In this document: positions 34,936-44,658 of the stretch, in pieces
Position numbering within the stretch: the first letter of the stretch is position 1
Layout: each line of letters starts with the position of its first letter
NCBI RefSeq assembly: GCF_900105325.1
Contig: NZ_FNSU01000003.1
Location: 2,852,001 to 2,916,000 of the forward strand
Source of the DNA: Pseudomonas marginalis
GTDB taxonomy: Bacteria; Pseudomonadota; Gammaproteobacteria; Pseudomonadales; Pseudomonadaceae
Length of the DNA: 64,000 bases
Direction of reading: 5' to 3'
Translations under genes and position numbers: made by a program
The notes under the pieces: model-generated
What the model saw: only the letters and a program-made list of their open reading frames with translations
Told to the model about the DNA's origin: nothing
Databases searched by the model: none

Positions 34936-35960
34936 TATTTCGACTCCCGAGCAGCAGACAACGGTACGGCACGCACTTGATCACCCACCACCAGTTGCAG
35001 GCGCTTGGCGGTTTGCGGATCGACCACCAGCGTGCCTGCCGCCAGGCGCGCCGGTGCGGCGGTGATGCGGCAATCTTCGCGTTTGCGGTTATGGATCAGG
35101 AACGGCGTGGCGTCGTCCCCCGGTGTGCCGATGGCCAACACCAATGATTGGCTGTCGCGCACCGCACGGATCTTGGCGGTCTCGCACTCCACCGCCGGGC
35201 CGGCGTCGAAAATATCGACGTAGCCCTGGTAGCTGAAGCCTTCGCTCTTGAGCATGCTCAACGCCGGCTCGGTGTCCGGGTGGACCTTGCCGATCACGTT
35301 GCGCGCGTCCTCGGAAAGGAAGCAGCTGTACAACGGAAACTTGGGCATCAGCTCAGCGATAAACGCCTTGTTGCCCACGCCGGTCAGGTAGTCGGCCTGG
35401 CTGAATTCCATCTTGAAGAAGTGCCGGCCCAGGCTTTCCCAGAACGGCGAACGCCCGGCGTCGTTGGACACGCCACGCATCTCGGCGATGATCTTGTTGC
35501 CAAACAGCTGTGGGAACTCGGCGATAAACAGCAGGCGCGCCTTGGCCAGCATGCGGCCGTTGAGGCCGTTGCGGTAATCGGCATGCAGGAACAACGAGCA
35601 CAGCTCGGAATTGCCGGTGAGGTCGTTGGCCAGGAACAGCGTCGGAATTTCACGGTAGATATTCAGTTCCTGGGAGGCGCTGACCGTCAGGCCGACCCGG
35701 AAGTTGTACCACGGCTCGCGCAGGCCGACGGCACCGGCGATGGCGGAAATCCCCACCACGCGACCTTCGTCGTTTTCCAGCACGAACAGGTAGTCGGCAT
35801 CACCGCGCCCGGCGTCGCCACGAAAGGTTTTTTCCGCCCAGCCAACCCGGTGGGTCAGGCGCTCTTCGTTGGCCGGCAAGGTGGTGAGGCCGGTGCCGGT
35901 GCTGCGCGCCAGATCAATCAGGGCCGGTAAATCGCTGCTGCGTACGGGACGAACGATCAT
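34935..35960 (-). CDS. aruG: Arginine N-succinyltransferase, beta subunit
   Basis: 341 residues. With AruF forms the heteromeric enzyme that succinylates arginine (and ornithine) from succinyl-CoA, the entry step of the pathway. AstA family: MIVRPVRSSDLPALIDLA, EMRGVSNDAGRSPFWESLGRHFF and FIAELMPKFPLYSCFL. About 40 percent like its neighbour at 36010, reflecting an old tandem duplication that Enterobacteria with a single AstA lack. Confidence 0.93.
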   Translation of the reverse strand: MIVRPVRSSDLPALIDLARSTGTGLTTLPANEERLTHRVGWAEKTFRGDAGRGDADYLFVLENDEGRVVGISAIAGAVGLREPWYNFRVGLTVSASQELNIYREIPTLFLANDLTGNSELCSLFLHADYRNGLNGRMLAKARLLFIAEFPQLFGNKIIAEMRGVSNDAGRSPFWESLGRHFFKMEFSQADYLTGVGNKAFIAELMPKFPLYSCFLSEDARNVIGKVHPDTEPALSMLKSEGFSYQGYVDIFDAGPAVECETAKIRAVRDSQSLVLAIGTPGDDATPFLIHNRKREDCRITAAPARLAAGTLVVDPQTAKRLQLVVGDQVRAVPLSAARESK

Positions 35961-36009
35961 GCTATCTCCTCAGACGGGCCGCTGCTGCCAGCCACCCGCG
36001 ACACTCTGT

Positions 36010-37029
36010 TTATACCGCTACCAGGCGCACACTCGCACCTTCACCAACACCCAGGGCTTCGGCGGCTGCCAGGTCCAGGGTCACCGGTTTGCCCGGCGCG
36101 TAGTCCAGCTCCAGCATCACCGCGCGGTAATCCTGCAACTGCGCGTTGCTCACCAGGTACTGGCGGCCGACACCCTTGACCATCTCGCCGATCTTCACCG
36201 GCACCACACGGCTCTGGGCGATCGAGCGAATGCCCGAGACCCGTGCGTGCAGCGTTGGGCCGCCGTCGAAGATGTCGATGTAGTGGTCAGTCTCGAAGCC
36301 TTCGCGCATCAGGATGTCGAAGGTGATCTGCGCACGCGGGTGCACCTGGCCCATGGCTTCCTGGGCTTCGTCCGGCAACAGCGGCACGTAGATCGGGTAA
36401 TGCGGCATCAGCTCGGCGAGGAACGTACGGCTTTTCAGCCCGCACAGGCGCTCGGCGGCAGCGTAGTTGAGGTCGAAGAAGTTGCGGCCGATGGCATCCC
36501 AGAACGGCGAATCACCGTTCTCGTCGCTGTAGCCGACAATCTCGGTCACCACCGAGTCGGCAAAGCGCTCGGGGTGGCTGGCGACGAACAACAGGCGGCC
36601 ACGGGAATTGAGTTCCGACCACGGCGAACCGACCAGCTCCGGCACCACGTAGAAGCTGGTGAGCAGGCTGTTTCCGGTGAGGTCATGGCACTGGGAAAGC
36701 ACGTGGATCTTGTTGTGGATCTTCAGCTCGCGGGAGGCGTGCACGAAGGTCTCGTTACGAAAACTGTAGAACGGCTCCGAGTAACCGGCCGAGGCGACAA
36801 TGGCCGAGCAGCCGGCGAGCTTGCCGGTCTCGGTGTCTTCCAGCACGAAGAAATAGCTTTCTTCACCGTTGAAACTCACCTCGGCCGCGAAGGACGCTTC
36901 GCTGGCGGCGATCTTGTCGCTCAGGCGTTCCACATCATCCGGCAAGGAGGTGACACCAATCGGGCTGTCCGCAGCCAGACGCTGTACCTCGCCCAGATCA
37001 GCCATTTGCGCGGGGCGCATCACCAGCAT
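36010..37029 (-). CDS. aruF: Arginine N-succinyltransferase, alpha subunit
   Basis: 339 residues, paralogous to the next gene. Conserved motifs in the same order: MLVMRPAQMADLGEVQRLA, EIVGYSDENGDSPFWDAIGRNFF and FLAELMPHYPIYVPLL. It precedes aruG by 49 bp and follows aruC, the P. aeruginosa order aruC-F-G-D-B-E. The assignment of alpha and beta is by gene order. Confidence 0.93.
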   Translation of the reverse strand: MLVMRPAQMADLGEVQRLAADSPIGVTSLPDDVERLSDKIAASEASFAAEVSFNGEESYFFVLEDTETGKLAGCSAIVASAGYSEPFYSFRNETFVHASRELKIHNKIHVLSQCHDLTGNSLLTSFYVVPELVGSPWSELNSRGRLLFVASHPERFADSVVTEIVGYSDENGDSPFWDAIGRNFFDLNYAAAERLCGLKSRTFLAELMPHYPIYVPLLPDEAQEAMGQVHPRAQITFDILMREGFETDHYIDIFDGGPTLHARVSGIRSIAQSRVVPVKIGEMVKGVGRQYLVSNAQLQDYRAVMLELDYAPGKPVTLDLAAAEALGVGEGASVRLVAV

Positions 37030-37117
37030 GGTGTCACTCCTTAACTCTAGAACTCACAGGAAAAAAATACCGAACAGGTCAGGAACACCCCATATCTTCA
37101 TGTGGGGCATATTCCAG

Positions 37118-37160
37118 TGTGGGAGGGGGCAAGTCGAATCGTCGCACCGCCCCTCCCACA
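37118..37160. repeat. REP-type hairpin between aruC and aruF
   Basis: TGTGGGAGGGGGC and GCCCCTCCCACA form a 10-bp stem around a shortened, unrelated loop. It is a remnant of the same REPIN family as 33376-33466 and lies in the 167-bp aruC-aruF gap. Confidence 0.65.
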
Positions 37161-37196
37161 TTTTTGACCCAGTCCAGCCGGCAGAAGGTGTCGCTA

Positions 37197-38417
37197 TCAG
37201 GCTTGGGTCAGCGTTTTTACCGCACGCTCGAAACGATCCAGGCCTTCGTTGATGTCCGCGTCTTCCACCACCAGGCTCGGCGCAAAACGCACCACGTCGG
37301 GGCCGGCTTGCAGGATCATCAGGTTTTCTTTCTCGGCCGCGTTGAACACGTCCTTGGCCTTGCCTTTGAACGCATCGCTCAGTACGCAACCGATCAGCAG
37401 GCCCATGCCGCGCACTTCGGTGAAGATGCCGTACTGCTTGCCGATCTGCTCCAGGCGCGCCTTGAACAGGTCGTGCTTGGCGTTGACGCCGGCCAGCACC
37501 TCAGGGGTGTTGATCACGTCGATGACCGCTTCGGCCACTGCGCACGCCAGCGGGTTGCCGCCGTAGGTGGTGCCGTGGGTACCGACCACCAGGTGCTTGG
37601 CCAGGTCTTCACGGGTGAGCATCGCCGCGATCGGGAAACCGCCGCCCAGGCTCTTGGCGCTGGTGAGGATGTCGGGCACCACGCCGTAGTGCTGGTAGGC
37701 AAACAGATGGCCGCTGCGGCCCATGCCGGTCTGCACTTCGTCGAAAACCAGCAGCGCATTGTTGGCGTCGCACAGTTCGCGGGCACCTTGCAGGTAAGCC
37801 AGTTCGGCCGGCAGTACGCCGCCTTCGCCCTGGATCGGTTCCAGCACCACGGCGCAGGTCTTGTCCGATACGGCGGCTTTCAGCGCTTCCAGGTCGTTAT
37901 AAGGGACGTGGGTGATGCCGGTGATTTTAGGCCCGAAACCATCGGAGTACTTCGACTGGCCACCGACGTTGACGGTGAACAGGGTACGGCCGTGGAAGCT
38001 GTTCAGCGCGGCAATGATCTCGTACTTCTCGCTGCCGAAACGGTCGAACGCCACGCGACGGGCCAGCTTGAATGCGGCCTCGTTGGCCTCAGCGCCCGAG
38101 TTGCAGAAGAACACGCGCTCGGCAAACGTGGCGTCGATCAACTTATGGGCCAGGCGCAGGGCCGGCTCATTGGTGAAGACGTTGGAGACGTGCCACAGCT
38201 TGTTGGCCTGCTCGGTCAATGCACCGACCAGCGCCGGATGGGCGTGGCCCAATACGTTGACCGCGATGCCGCCGGCAAAGTCGATCAGCTCGCGACCCGC
38301 CTGGTCCCATACGCGCGAACCTGCGCCGCGCACGGGGATGAACGCAGCAGGGGCGTAGTTGGGAACCATGACCTGGTCGAAATCGGCACGTTGCACCGGG
38401 GCTTGCTCAACGGACAT
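37197..38417 (-). CDS. aruC: Succinylornithine / acetylornithine transaminase
   Basis: 406 residues. PLP aminotransferase converting N2-succinylornithine to N2-succinylglutamate semialdehyde; in Pseudomonas the same enzyme also serves arginine synthesis as acetylornithine aminotransferase. Class III fold with NSGAEANEAAFKLAR (about 103-117), FHGRTLFTV, LVFDEVQTGMGR and the PLP lysine in SAKSLGGGFPIAAM. First gene of the operon; ArgR half-sites precede it. Confidence 0.95.
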   Translation of the reverse strand: MSVEQAPVQRADFDQVMVPNYAPAAFIPVRGAGSRVWDQAGRELIDFAGGIAVNVLGHAHPALVGALTEQANKLWHVSNVFTNEPALRLAHKLIDATFAERVFFCNSGAEANEAAFKLARRVAFDRFGSEKYEIIAALNSFHGRTLFTVNVGGQSKYSDGFGPKITGITHVPYNDLEALKAAVSDKTCAVVLEPIQGEGGVLPAELAYLQGARELCDANNALLVFDEVQTGMGRSGHLFAYQHYGVVPDILTSAKSLGGGFPIAAMLTREDLAKHLVVGTHGTTYGGNPLACAVAEAVIDVINTPEVLAGVNAKHDLFKARLEQIGKQYGIFTEVRGMGLLIGCVLSDAFKGKAKDVFNAAEKENLMILQAGPDVVRFAPSLVVEDADINEGLDRFERAVKTLTQA

Positions 38418-38495
38418 CGGAGTCTCCTGAAGAGGAACGCCTGCCTGGAACTGGCGGGCGATGCAGGGATTGTAAGGACAGTTTTCAGAGCGGCC

Positions 38496-38562
38496 TTGCC
38501 GCCAAGCGACAACTTCTTATAGCGCCAACCCGCGATTTAGGCGGGTTTACGCCAATGCGACA
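38496..38562 (-). promoter_or_regulatory. ArgR half-sites upstream of aruC
   Basis: Two exact minus-strand matches to the Pseudomonas ArgR half-site TGTCGC-N8-AA: 38496-38511 (TGTCGCTTGGCGGCAA) and 38547-38562 (TGTCGCATTGGCGTAA). They lie 79-145 bp before the aruC start. ArgR activates aru in the presence of arginine in P. aeruginosa. The divergent LRR gene shares this 303-bp region. Confidence 0.75.
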
Positions 38563-38720
38563 AATAGCGTCGCAATGGCGCAGTTTAAACCGTGTGCCGG
38601 CTCCATGGGCAGGTGATGTTCGCGAATCCGCAGAAGCACACCGCACCAACTATCTACCGCCGTCGATCGCGTGCCGACTGGTCTGCTGAAAAGACACTCA
38701 TACTGTCAAGGATCGATCCC

Positions 38721-41700
38721 ATGCCTCCCCTCCCCGCACCCGCCAACGGCGAAGTTCGCCACACCATTGTCATGCAGGCCATTCCCCACTGGCTGGGTGA
38801 CGCCACGCCAGCCAGGCGTTCCACCCTGGGCGAAGTGTCCGGGAGTTTTCCCGACTGGTACAAAAACGCCTCCGCCACCCAGCACGCCGAACTCAAGCGT
38901 CTCAACGGCGAAGCCTGGACCCGGCAGAATCAGGTAGACAAAGCTCTGGCCGGCCTCAAAAGCCCGCAAACCTTCGGCGCCGAACTGCTGCAACCGGCGC
39001 TGAAGCGCCAATACAGCGTCGATCTGGATGTGCGCAGCACCTGGCTGCAACTCTATGTGCCATTGACGCTTGCGGGGTTTCGGGTTCAGGCCGGGGCCTC
39101 GCGTACGTGGAGCGTTTCACTGCTCAACGCCGCGCTGCACAACTTCGAGCCCGCCGAAGCACAGCCCGATGCCTACGAGCGCAACTCCGGTTTCAGCAGC
39201 CAACCCAACGCCGCCGGGCATTTCCAAAGCCTGCCGGCGGTTGACGCACGCATCACCATTGCCCAATTTGCCACCCTCTGCCGTGAATTGGATATCGGCG
39301 GGCGCTATCAGCGCTATCTCGAAGATTACCTGGGGCTGGACAACCCTGTGGCCATGGCCGCCCTGCAATACAAGGTCGAGCAGAGCCTGAGCAGCGCGCT
39401 CAAACGCTCGCTGTACATGGCACTGCTCAAGGGCGACATCCCGCAAACCGGCTACGACGCGGTCCACAGCCTGATTGATCACGGACAGCACTGCCCGATG
39501 TGGGTCGCTCATGAGCTGGTGATCATGTCCAGCCGCCTGACCGGGATCGTACTGTTTTCCCAGGACCTGGATGCAAGCCGCGAGCCGGTGCCGGTGATCG
39601 TCTATATCCCTGACGACCCGCAGCACCCCATCAAGCAATACGCCAGCACGCAGGCGTTTATCCAGGCGCTCACCGCACGGTTGCGCGCCTCGGACTTTCA
39701 GCACTTCTTCAGCCGCTTTGTCGACCATGCCGACCTGGGGCGTTTTTTCGCCGACCTCACGGGCCGCCTGAGCCAAGTGACCTGGCACTCGCATACACCG
39801 GGCGATCCGCTGCCCAGTTGGCGCGGCAGCGAGGTGGAGCGAGCAAACCTGCAGTTTCGTGGCATTCCCATCAAGCAGCCGCTGTTCCATTACCTGCATC
39901 AGATGAAGTTGAGCAAACTGCTGAACGACGCGCGCAGCCAGGCAGTGAGCACCGCCAGCGCCAACCAGAAAGCGCGCTGGGAGCGCTGGGACCTGGTGCA
40001 AAAAATCGCCTCGGCACTGCTGCAAGTCGTCGCCCTGATTGCCACCCCCTTTGTGCCGCCACTGGGCATGCTCATGCTCGGCTACACCGCCTACCAATTG
40101 CTGGACGAAGCCTTCGAAGGGGTTATCGACTGGGCTGAAGGCCAGGTGCAGGAAGCCTTCGGACATGCTATGGGGTTTATCGAGCAACTGGTGCAATTGG
40201 GCCTGTTTGCCACAGGCATCCCCATCGCCCAGGGCATTCTGCGCAAAGTGCTGCCGAGTGAGTGCCTGGGGTTTCTGGATGGCCTCACACCCGTGACCAG
40301 ACCCGATGGCGGCGAACGCCTGTGGAAGCCCGATCTTGAGCCTTATCGTCTCAAACAGAGCCCGCCCAGCGGCGTACGTCCTGATGAGAAAGGCGTGTAC
40401 CGCTTCAACGGCAAAAACCTGCTGCAGGTGGGCGACGACTATTACACCGTCCGGCAAGACCCCATCAGCCAGCGCTATTTTGTGCAGCACCCCAGCCGTG
40501 CGTCGGCCTACCAGCCGCAGGTGATCAGCAACGGCCAGGGCGCCTGGATTACCGAGTTGGACCGCCCGCTGAGCTGGGACAGCGCCACACTGATGCGGCG
40601 TCTCGGCTACCCGGCCGAAGGCCTGGATGACGCGCGCTTGCAGCAGGCGCGCAGCGTCAGCGGTACCCACGACAACGCGCTGCGCCAGATGCACCACACC
40701 GGGCAAACGCCGCCGCCGCTGCTGGCCGATACCCTCAAGCGCTTCAAGATCGATCTAGCGCTGCAAGACTTCATCACGCAACTCAACAGCGATGACCCGC
40801 TCATCTATGGCCAGGCGGACGTTCAGACACAGTTGCAGATACTCACCAGCTACGGCCTGTGGCCCGCCTCCAAGACCTTGCGGTTCCTGGATACCCAAGG
40901 GAAAACCCAATGGGAGTTTCTTGGCCGGCCCGACGCTAGCGTGGTACAGATCCATGAAAGCCAATTGGAAAATGGTGATCTGCTACGCGTGCTGGTGGAG
41001 AGTTTGGATGAAGCCGAGCGTAAAGCACTGCTTGAAGAACCCGCCGACCAGCCCGCCTCCCATGCGTCTATTCGCGCCGCGGCCCTGCGCAAAAAGATCG
41101 CCCGCCTTGCCCACGAAAAACGCTTCTCGCTGTTCGATTCCCGCTACCGCAGCGAAGAACATAGCCCGGGGGCAGCGCTGCAAAAAATCATCGACGCCGC
41201 CCCCGAGCCCGGCCTGCCCGTCAGCGTCGCCCATGAACTGCTGGCCAATGCCACCGGCGACGAGTTGCAAGCCATCGACCAAGGCAAGGTGCCGACGCAT
41301 ATAGCCGAGCAAGCCGCAGCCGCCCAACTGGATGTGCGCACCACCCGTGCTTACGAAGGGCTCTACCTGGACGCCGTCGACAACCCCGACACTCACCTGC
41401 TCGCGCTGCTGTCCCTGGAGCGCCTGCCCGGATGGTCGACGCGCATGCGCCTGGAAGTCCGGCAGTACCGTAGCGACGGCCCGTTGCTGGAGGCTATCGG
41501 CGCCGAAGACGCGCCGCTCAAGCGAATCGTCATCCATACCGAATCGGGCCGCTATACGCCTGTCGATGAGAAGGGCCCGGTGTTTGGCGACACCGATTTC
41601 TTCACCGCCATCCTCCAGGCGATCCCCGATAGCCAGCGCGACGCCCTGAACATCCACATCGGCCAGGGCGAGCGCCTGCGCCAGGCGATTGGCGAGCACG

Positions 41701-44648
41701 TGCTCGATCGCGAGAGGCTGCGCACCTTGCTCAGCGCAGACACTTACCGCAAACCGACGTTCGACCCCACAGTCATGCGCCTGCGTGGCGGCATGGACGG
41801 TTATCAGGCAGCAGGGCCGTCACGGCCACCAGCCGCCGAGCCGCAGCCCACGCTTGAGCAGCGCGCCCAGCACTTGCTGCCCAGCCTCCCTGCGGAACAG
41901 ATCGCCGACCTGGTACAGACCCTGGAAAGCCGTCCCGGCGGCGCCTTGGCGACCCTGATAACCCTGCAGGTCGAATACAACAAACTGGACACCGACCTCG
42001 CCGTCTGGGAACACATGACGCCCACCTTCCACCCCATCACTGAAGCACCACTGACGCCCCGGGAATACCAGTACGTGCGACGCAACCGTGCCCTGTGGGC
42101 CCAGGAGGTCAGGCGCGGCTGGCGCCAGGAAACCGCGATTGATCACTACCATGACCAACTGCTCCTCAATGGCCACAAGCTGCAACTGACGATCCCGATC
42201 TACGGCGAACTGCCCAGGCTCACGGCACGCTTCGAGCACATCAGCCTGCTGGAGCTCAAGGGTCAGCACACCGCACTGCAGATCAATGACTTCGTGCAGT
42301 TGTTCCCACGCCTGCGTCACCTGAACGTCAGCCAGTTTTACCTGGGTGGCCTTGCGCCAAGCATCGCGCAACTGCCCAGCCTCGACGTGCTGATATTGAG
42401 CGACTGCAACATTACCCTGACCGAAGAAACTCGGGTGGCCCTTGGCAGCATGACTCGCCTGAAGACCCTGGACCTGTATAACAACCCTCTGGGCCTGACG
42501 CCCAGCGTTACCCACATGGCCCACCTGCAACACTTGGACCTGAGCTACACCGGCATCCGTGATTTGCCGCCAGGCCTGCTGAACCGTCCACAGTTGGAAC
42601 TGGCGGTTTTGTCCAATAACCAGATCCGCGAACTGCCTCCGGCGCTGTTCGAGTTGCCGGTAGAAACCAGCCGCAAGTTCGACCTCTCCAGCAACCCGCT
42701 GTCGGGACCCACGCTGGAGCGGGTCAAGGGGTACTACCAAAGAACCGGTGGCCGCTGGGACATTGACGCGCCCGGCACCGAAATCCAAAGCGCCAGACGC
42801 CTTTACCCAACGCTGTCGGACAATGACATCAATCAGCTCATCTTCGATTTCCCGGGCAACCTGGACGCAGGCCGCGCAGCGCTGGCGCAGCTTGAAATCG
42901 ACTACCCGCGGATTCGCCAAACGCTGGCACCTTGGGCCGACGACGAGCAAGTGTCCGCCCAGGAGCGCACCTATCGCTCACTGTTCGTGGACACGCTCGA
43001 AGCCGGCTGGCGTCGGGAAACCGAGCAGGACACACACGCCCCAGGGCGTCTCCCGCGCTTCACACTCAACCTGCCCTACCCCATCAGCGGCGATATTCCC
43101 GCCCTGAGCACGCCCTTCCCCCATGTCTCATCACTGAGCCTGTCCGGCAATGCATCCACCCTGCAGCCCAACGCGTTTCTGCGCAGCTTTCCACAGTTGG
43201 AGCGCCTGTCCATCGAGCGCTATACCCTGATGCATTTGCCCAGGACCCTGCCGCAACTGGAGCGGCTGACCCATCTGCGCCTGGATCGCTGCGCCATTGA
43301 ACTGAACCCCGCCAGCGCCCAGGTGCTTTCCAGCATGACCCACCTCCAACACCTGGACCTGGCCAATAACCGCCTGGTCTGGCTACCGGACTTCAATCGC
43401 CTGACAGCCCTGACCAGCCTGTCACTGAGCAACACCGGCCTGCGGGAAATTCCACCGGCGCTGCTGGCGGGCAACATCGCCCGGACACGGGTAGACCTGA
43501 GTCACAACGCCATCGAGCAGATTCCCGATCAAGGCTTCCAACTGCCCGCCACCCTCAGCGCAGCCTTTGACCTGTCGGATAATCCGTTGTCACGGCACAC
43601 CCTCGCCCGCATCAAAACCTACTGCCAGGCCACTGGCGAGCACTGGAACGCGCCGGCCCCCCAACCCCAACTGCAACAGCTACAAGCACTGTACCCAAGC
43701 CTCAACAACCGCGAGGTCAGCCGTGTGTACTTCCAGTTACCGGGCGACCTGGACACCGTAGACCTGCACATCACGCGCCTGGATGGCGAGTATCAGGACC
43801 TGCAGGCACACCTCCAAGCCTGGGCTATGGAGGTCCCCTCCAGAGACCCACTGCTCGACACCGTGCTGGACGAGGGCGCGCGGGCCGAAGAACAAATCCG
43901 TCGCCTGGGCTTCAAGGATTTGCTCGAACGCTGCTGGCGCCGGGAGGGCGAGTTGGACGACTCCAACGGTTTCACCCGCCACAGCCATAAACTGGTGTTC
44001 CACGGCCAGTTATTGGGGGACATGCCGATGCTGAGTGCGCAGTTCGATCACGTGAGCCTGCTGGAGATCATCGGAGACGGTACCAACCAGCAAGTGGACG
44101 GTCTGCTGCGCTGCTTCCCCAACCTTGTCAGCCTGACCCTCGAACGCCACACACTGCTGGATATCCCCGCCTCGGTGTTCGGCCTCCGACGCCTGCGCTA
44201 TCTGAAGCTGGCGGAAAACCATATCCGTCTGACCCGCGAGAGCAAAGAGCAGCTCTCACGCCTTATCCACCTGGAATACCTGGACCTGAGTGACAACCCG
44301 CTGATATTTATTCCCGACATCCGCAACCTTGGACGGCTAGTGTCGATCTACCTGCACAACTGCGGGCTGACACACGTGCCGGAAGGCGTCTTTGCCCTGG
44401 GCCGCCTGCGGGTGCTGGACTTGAGTGACAACGAAATCGTCGATGTGCCCAGCGACCTGTTGGAAATGCCGTTGCCACTCAACGATGACTCCGACCTCAG
44501 CGGCAACCCACTGTCCGATCAGAGCATCGAGCTGCTGCGCGACTATTACCGCCAGACAGGCTACGAACTGGGCGTGGAAGAGGCGATGTTCGACGAGTTC
44601 GGCGTGGCGCTGATGGCCCCGGGAACCCCGAGACCCATGGAGGAATAA
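38721..44648 (+). CDS. Giant leucine-rich-repeat protein with dermonecrotic-toxin-like N-terminus
   Basis: 1975 residues from ATG 38721 with AAGGA 9 bases upstream; the frame is open 43 codons further but without a ribosome site. The N-terminal ~1040 residues resemble the dermonecrotic-toxin-like (DUF6543) region of Pseudomonas LRR toxins. They include hydrophobic stretches near 433-460 (ALIATPFVPPLGMLMLGYTA) and 485-505 that could insert in a membrane. Then three tandem modules of about 300-320 residues (from about 1049, 1354 and 1654) each begin with a helical preamble (LYPTLSDNDINQLIF type), continue with W-R-E-containing linkers and end in LRRs (LxxLDLSxNxL) and an SNPLS cap. Relatives usually finish with a NEL ubiquitin-ligase domain. 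This one stops after the third LRR block, with no CxD motif. Divergent from aruC, convergent with argR. Confidence 0.8.
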   Translation: MPPLPAPANGEVRHTIVMQAIPHWLGDATPARRSTLGEVSGSFPDWYKNASATQHAELKRLNGEAWTRQNQVDKALAGLKSPQTFGAELLQPALKRQYSVDLDVRSTWLQLYVPLTLAGFRVQAGASRTWSVSLLNAALHNFEPAEAQPDAYERNSGFSSQPNAAGHFQSLPAVDARITIAQFATLCRELDIGGRYQRYLEDYLGLDNPVAMAALQYKVEQSLSSALKRSLYMALLKGDIPQTGYDAVHSLIDHGQHCPMWVAHELVIMSSRLTGIVLFSQDLDASREPVPVIVYIPDDPQHPIKQYASTQAFIQALTARLRASDFQHFFSRFVDHADLGRFFADLTGRLSQVTWHSHTPGDPLPSWRGSEVERANLQFRGIPIKQPLFHYLHQMKLSKLLNDARSQAVSTASANQKARWERWDLVQKIASALLQVVALIATPFVPPLGMLMLGYTAYQLLDEAFEGVIDWAEGQVQEAFGHAMGFIEQLVQLGLFATGIPIAQGILRKVLPSECLGFLDGLTPVTRPDGGERLWKPDLEPYRLKQSPPSGVRPDEKGVYRFNGKNLLQVGDDYYTVRQDPISQRYFVQHPSRASAYQPQVISNGQGAWITELDRPLSWDSATLMRRLGYPAEGLDDARLQQARSVSGTHDNALRQMHHTGQTPPPLLADTLKRFKIDLALQDFITQLNSDDPLIYGQADVQTQLQILTSYGLWPASKTLRFLDTQGKTQWEFLGRPDASVVQIHESQLENGDLLRVLVESLDEAERKALLEEPADQPASHASIRAAALRKKIARLAHEKRFSLFDSRYRSEEHSPGAALQKIIDAAPEPGLPVSVAHELLANATGDELQAIDQGKVPTHIAEQAAAAQLDVRTTRAYEGLYLDAVDNPDTHLLALLSLERLPGWSTRMRLEVRQYRSDGPLLEAIGAEDAPLKRIVIHTESGRYTPVDEKGPVFGDTDFFTAILQAIPDSQRDALNIHIGQGERLRQAIGEHVLDRERLRTLLSADTYRKPTFDPTVMRLRGGMDGYQAAGPSRPPAAEPQPTLEQRAQHLLPSLPAEQIADLVQTLESRPGGALATLITLQVEYNKLDTDLAVWEHMTPTFHPITEAPLTPREYQYVRRNRALWAQEVRRGWRQETAIDHYHDQLLLNGHKLQLTIPIYGELPRLTARFEHISLLELKGQHTALQINDFVQLFPRLRHLNVSQFYLGGLAPSIAQLPSLDVLILSDCNITLTEETRVALGSMTRLKTLDLYNNPLGLTPSVTHMAHLQHLDLSYTGIRDLPPGLLNRPQLELAVLSNNQIRELPPALFELPVETSRKFDLSSNPLSGPTLERVKGYYQRTGGRWDIDAPGTEIQSARRLYPTLSDNDINQLIFDFPGNLDAGRAALAQLEIDYPRIRQTLAPWADDEQVSAQERTYRSLFVDTLEAGWRRETEQDTHAPGRLPRFTLNLPYPISGDIPALSTPFPHVSSLSLSGNASTLQPNAFLRSFPQLERLSIERYTLMHLPRTLPQLERLTHLRLDRCAIELNPASAQVLSSMTHLQHLDLANNRLVWLPDFNRLTALTSLSLSNTGLREIPPALLAGNIARTRVDLSHNAIEQIPDQGFQLPATLSAAFDLSDNPLSRHTLARIKTYCQATGEHWNAPAPQPQLQQLQALYPSLNNREVSRVYFQLPGDLDTVDLHITRLDGEYQDLQAHLQAWAMEVPSRDPLLDTVLDEGARAEEQIRRLGFKDLLERCWRREGELDDSNGFTRHSHKLVFHGQLLGDMPMLSAQFDHVSLLEIIGDGTNQQVDGLLRCFPNLVSLTLERHTLLDIPASVFGLRRLRYLKLAENHIRLTRESKEQLSRLIHLEYLDLSDNPLIFIPDIRNLGRLVSIYLHNCGLTHVPEGVFALGRLRVLDLSDNEIVDVPSDLLEMPLPLNDDSDLSGNPLSDQSIELLRDYYRQTGYELGVEEAMFDEFGVALMAPGTPRPMEE

Positions 44649-44658
44649 GCGAGGATGC

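Noticed and set aside
39117..40706. 529-codon minus-strand frame inside the LRR gene
   Set aside because: Complement of the coding frame with no domain; the plus-strand LRR frame is continuous.
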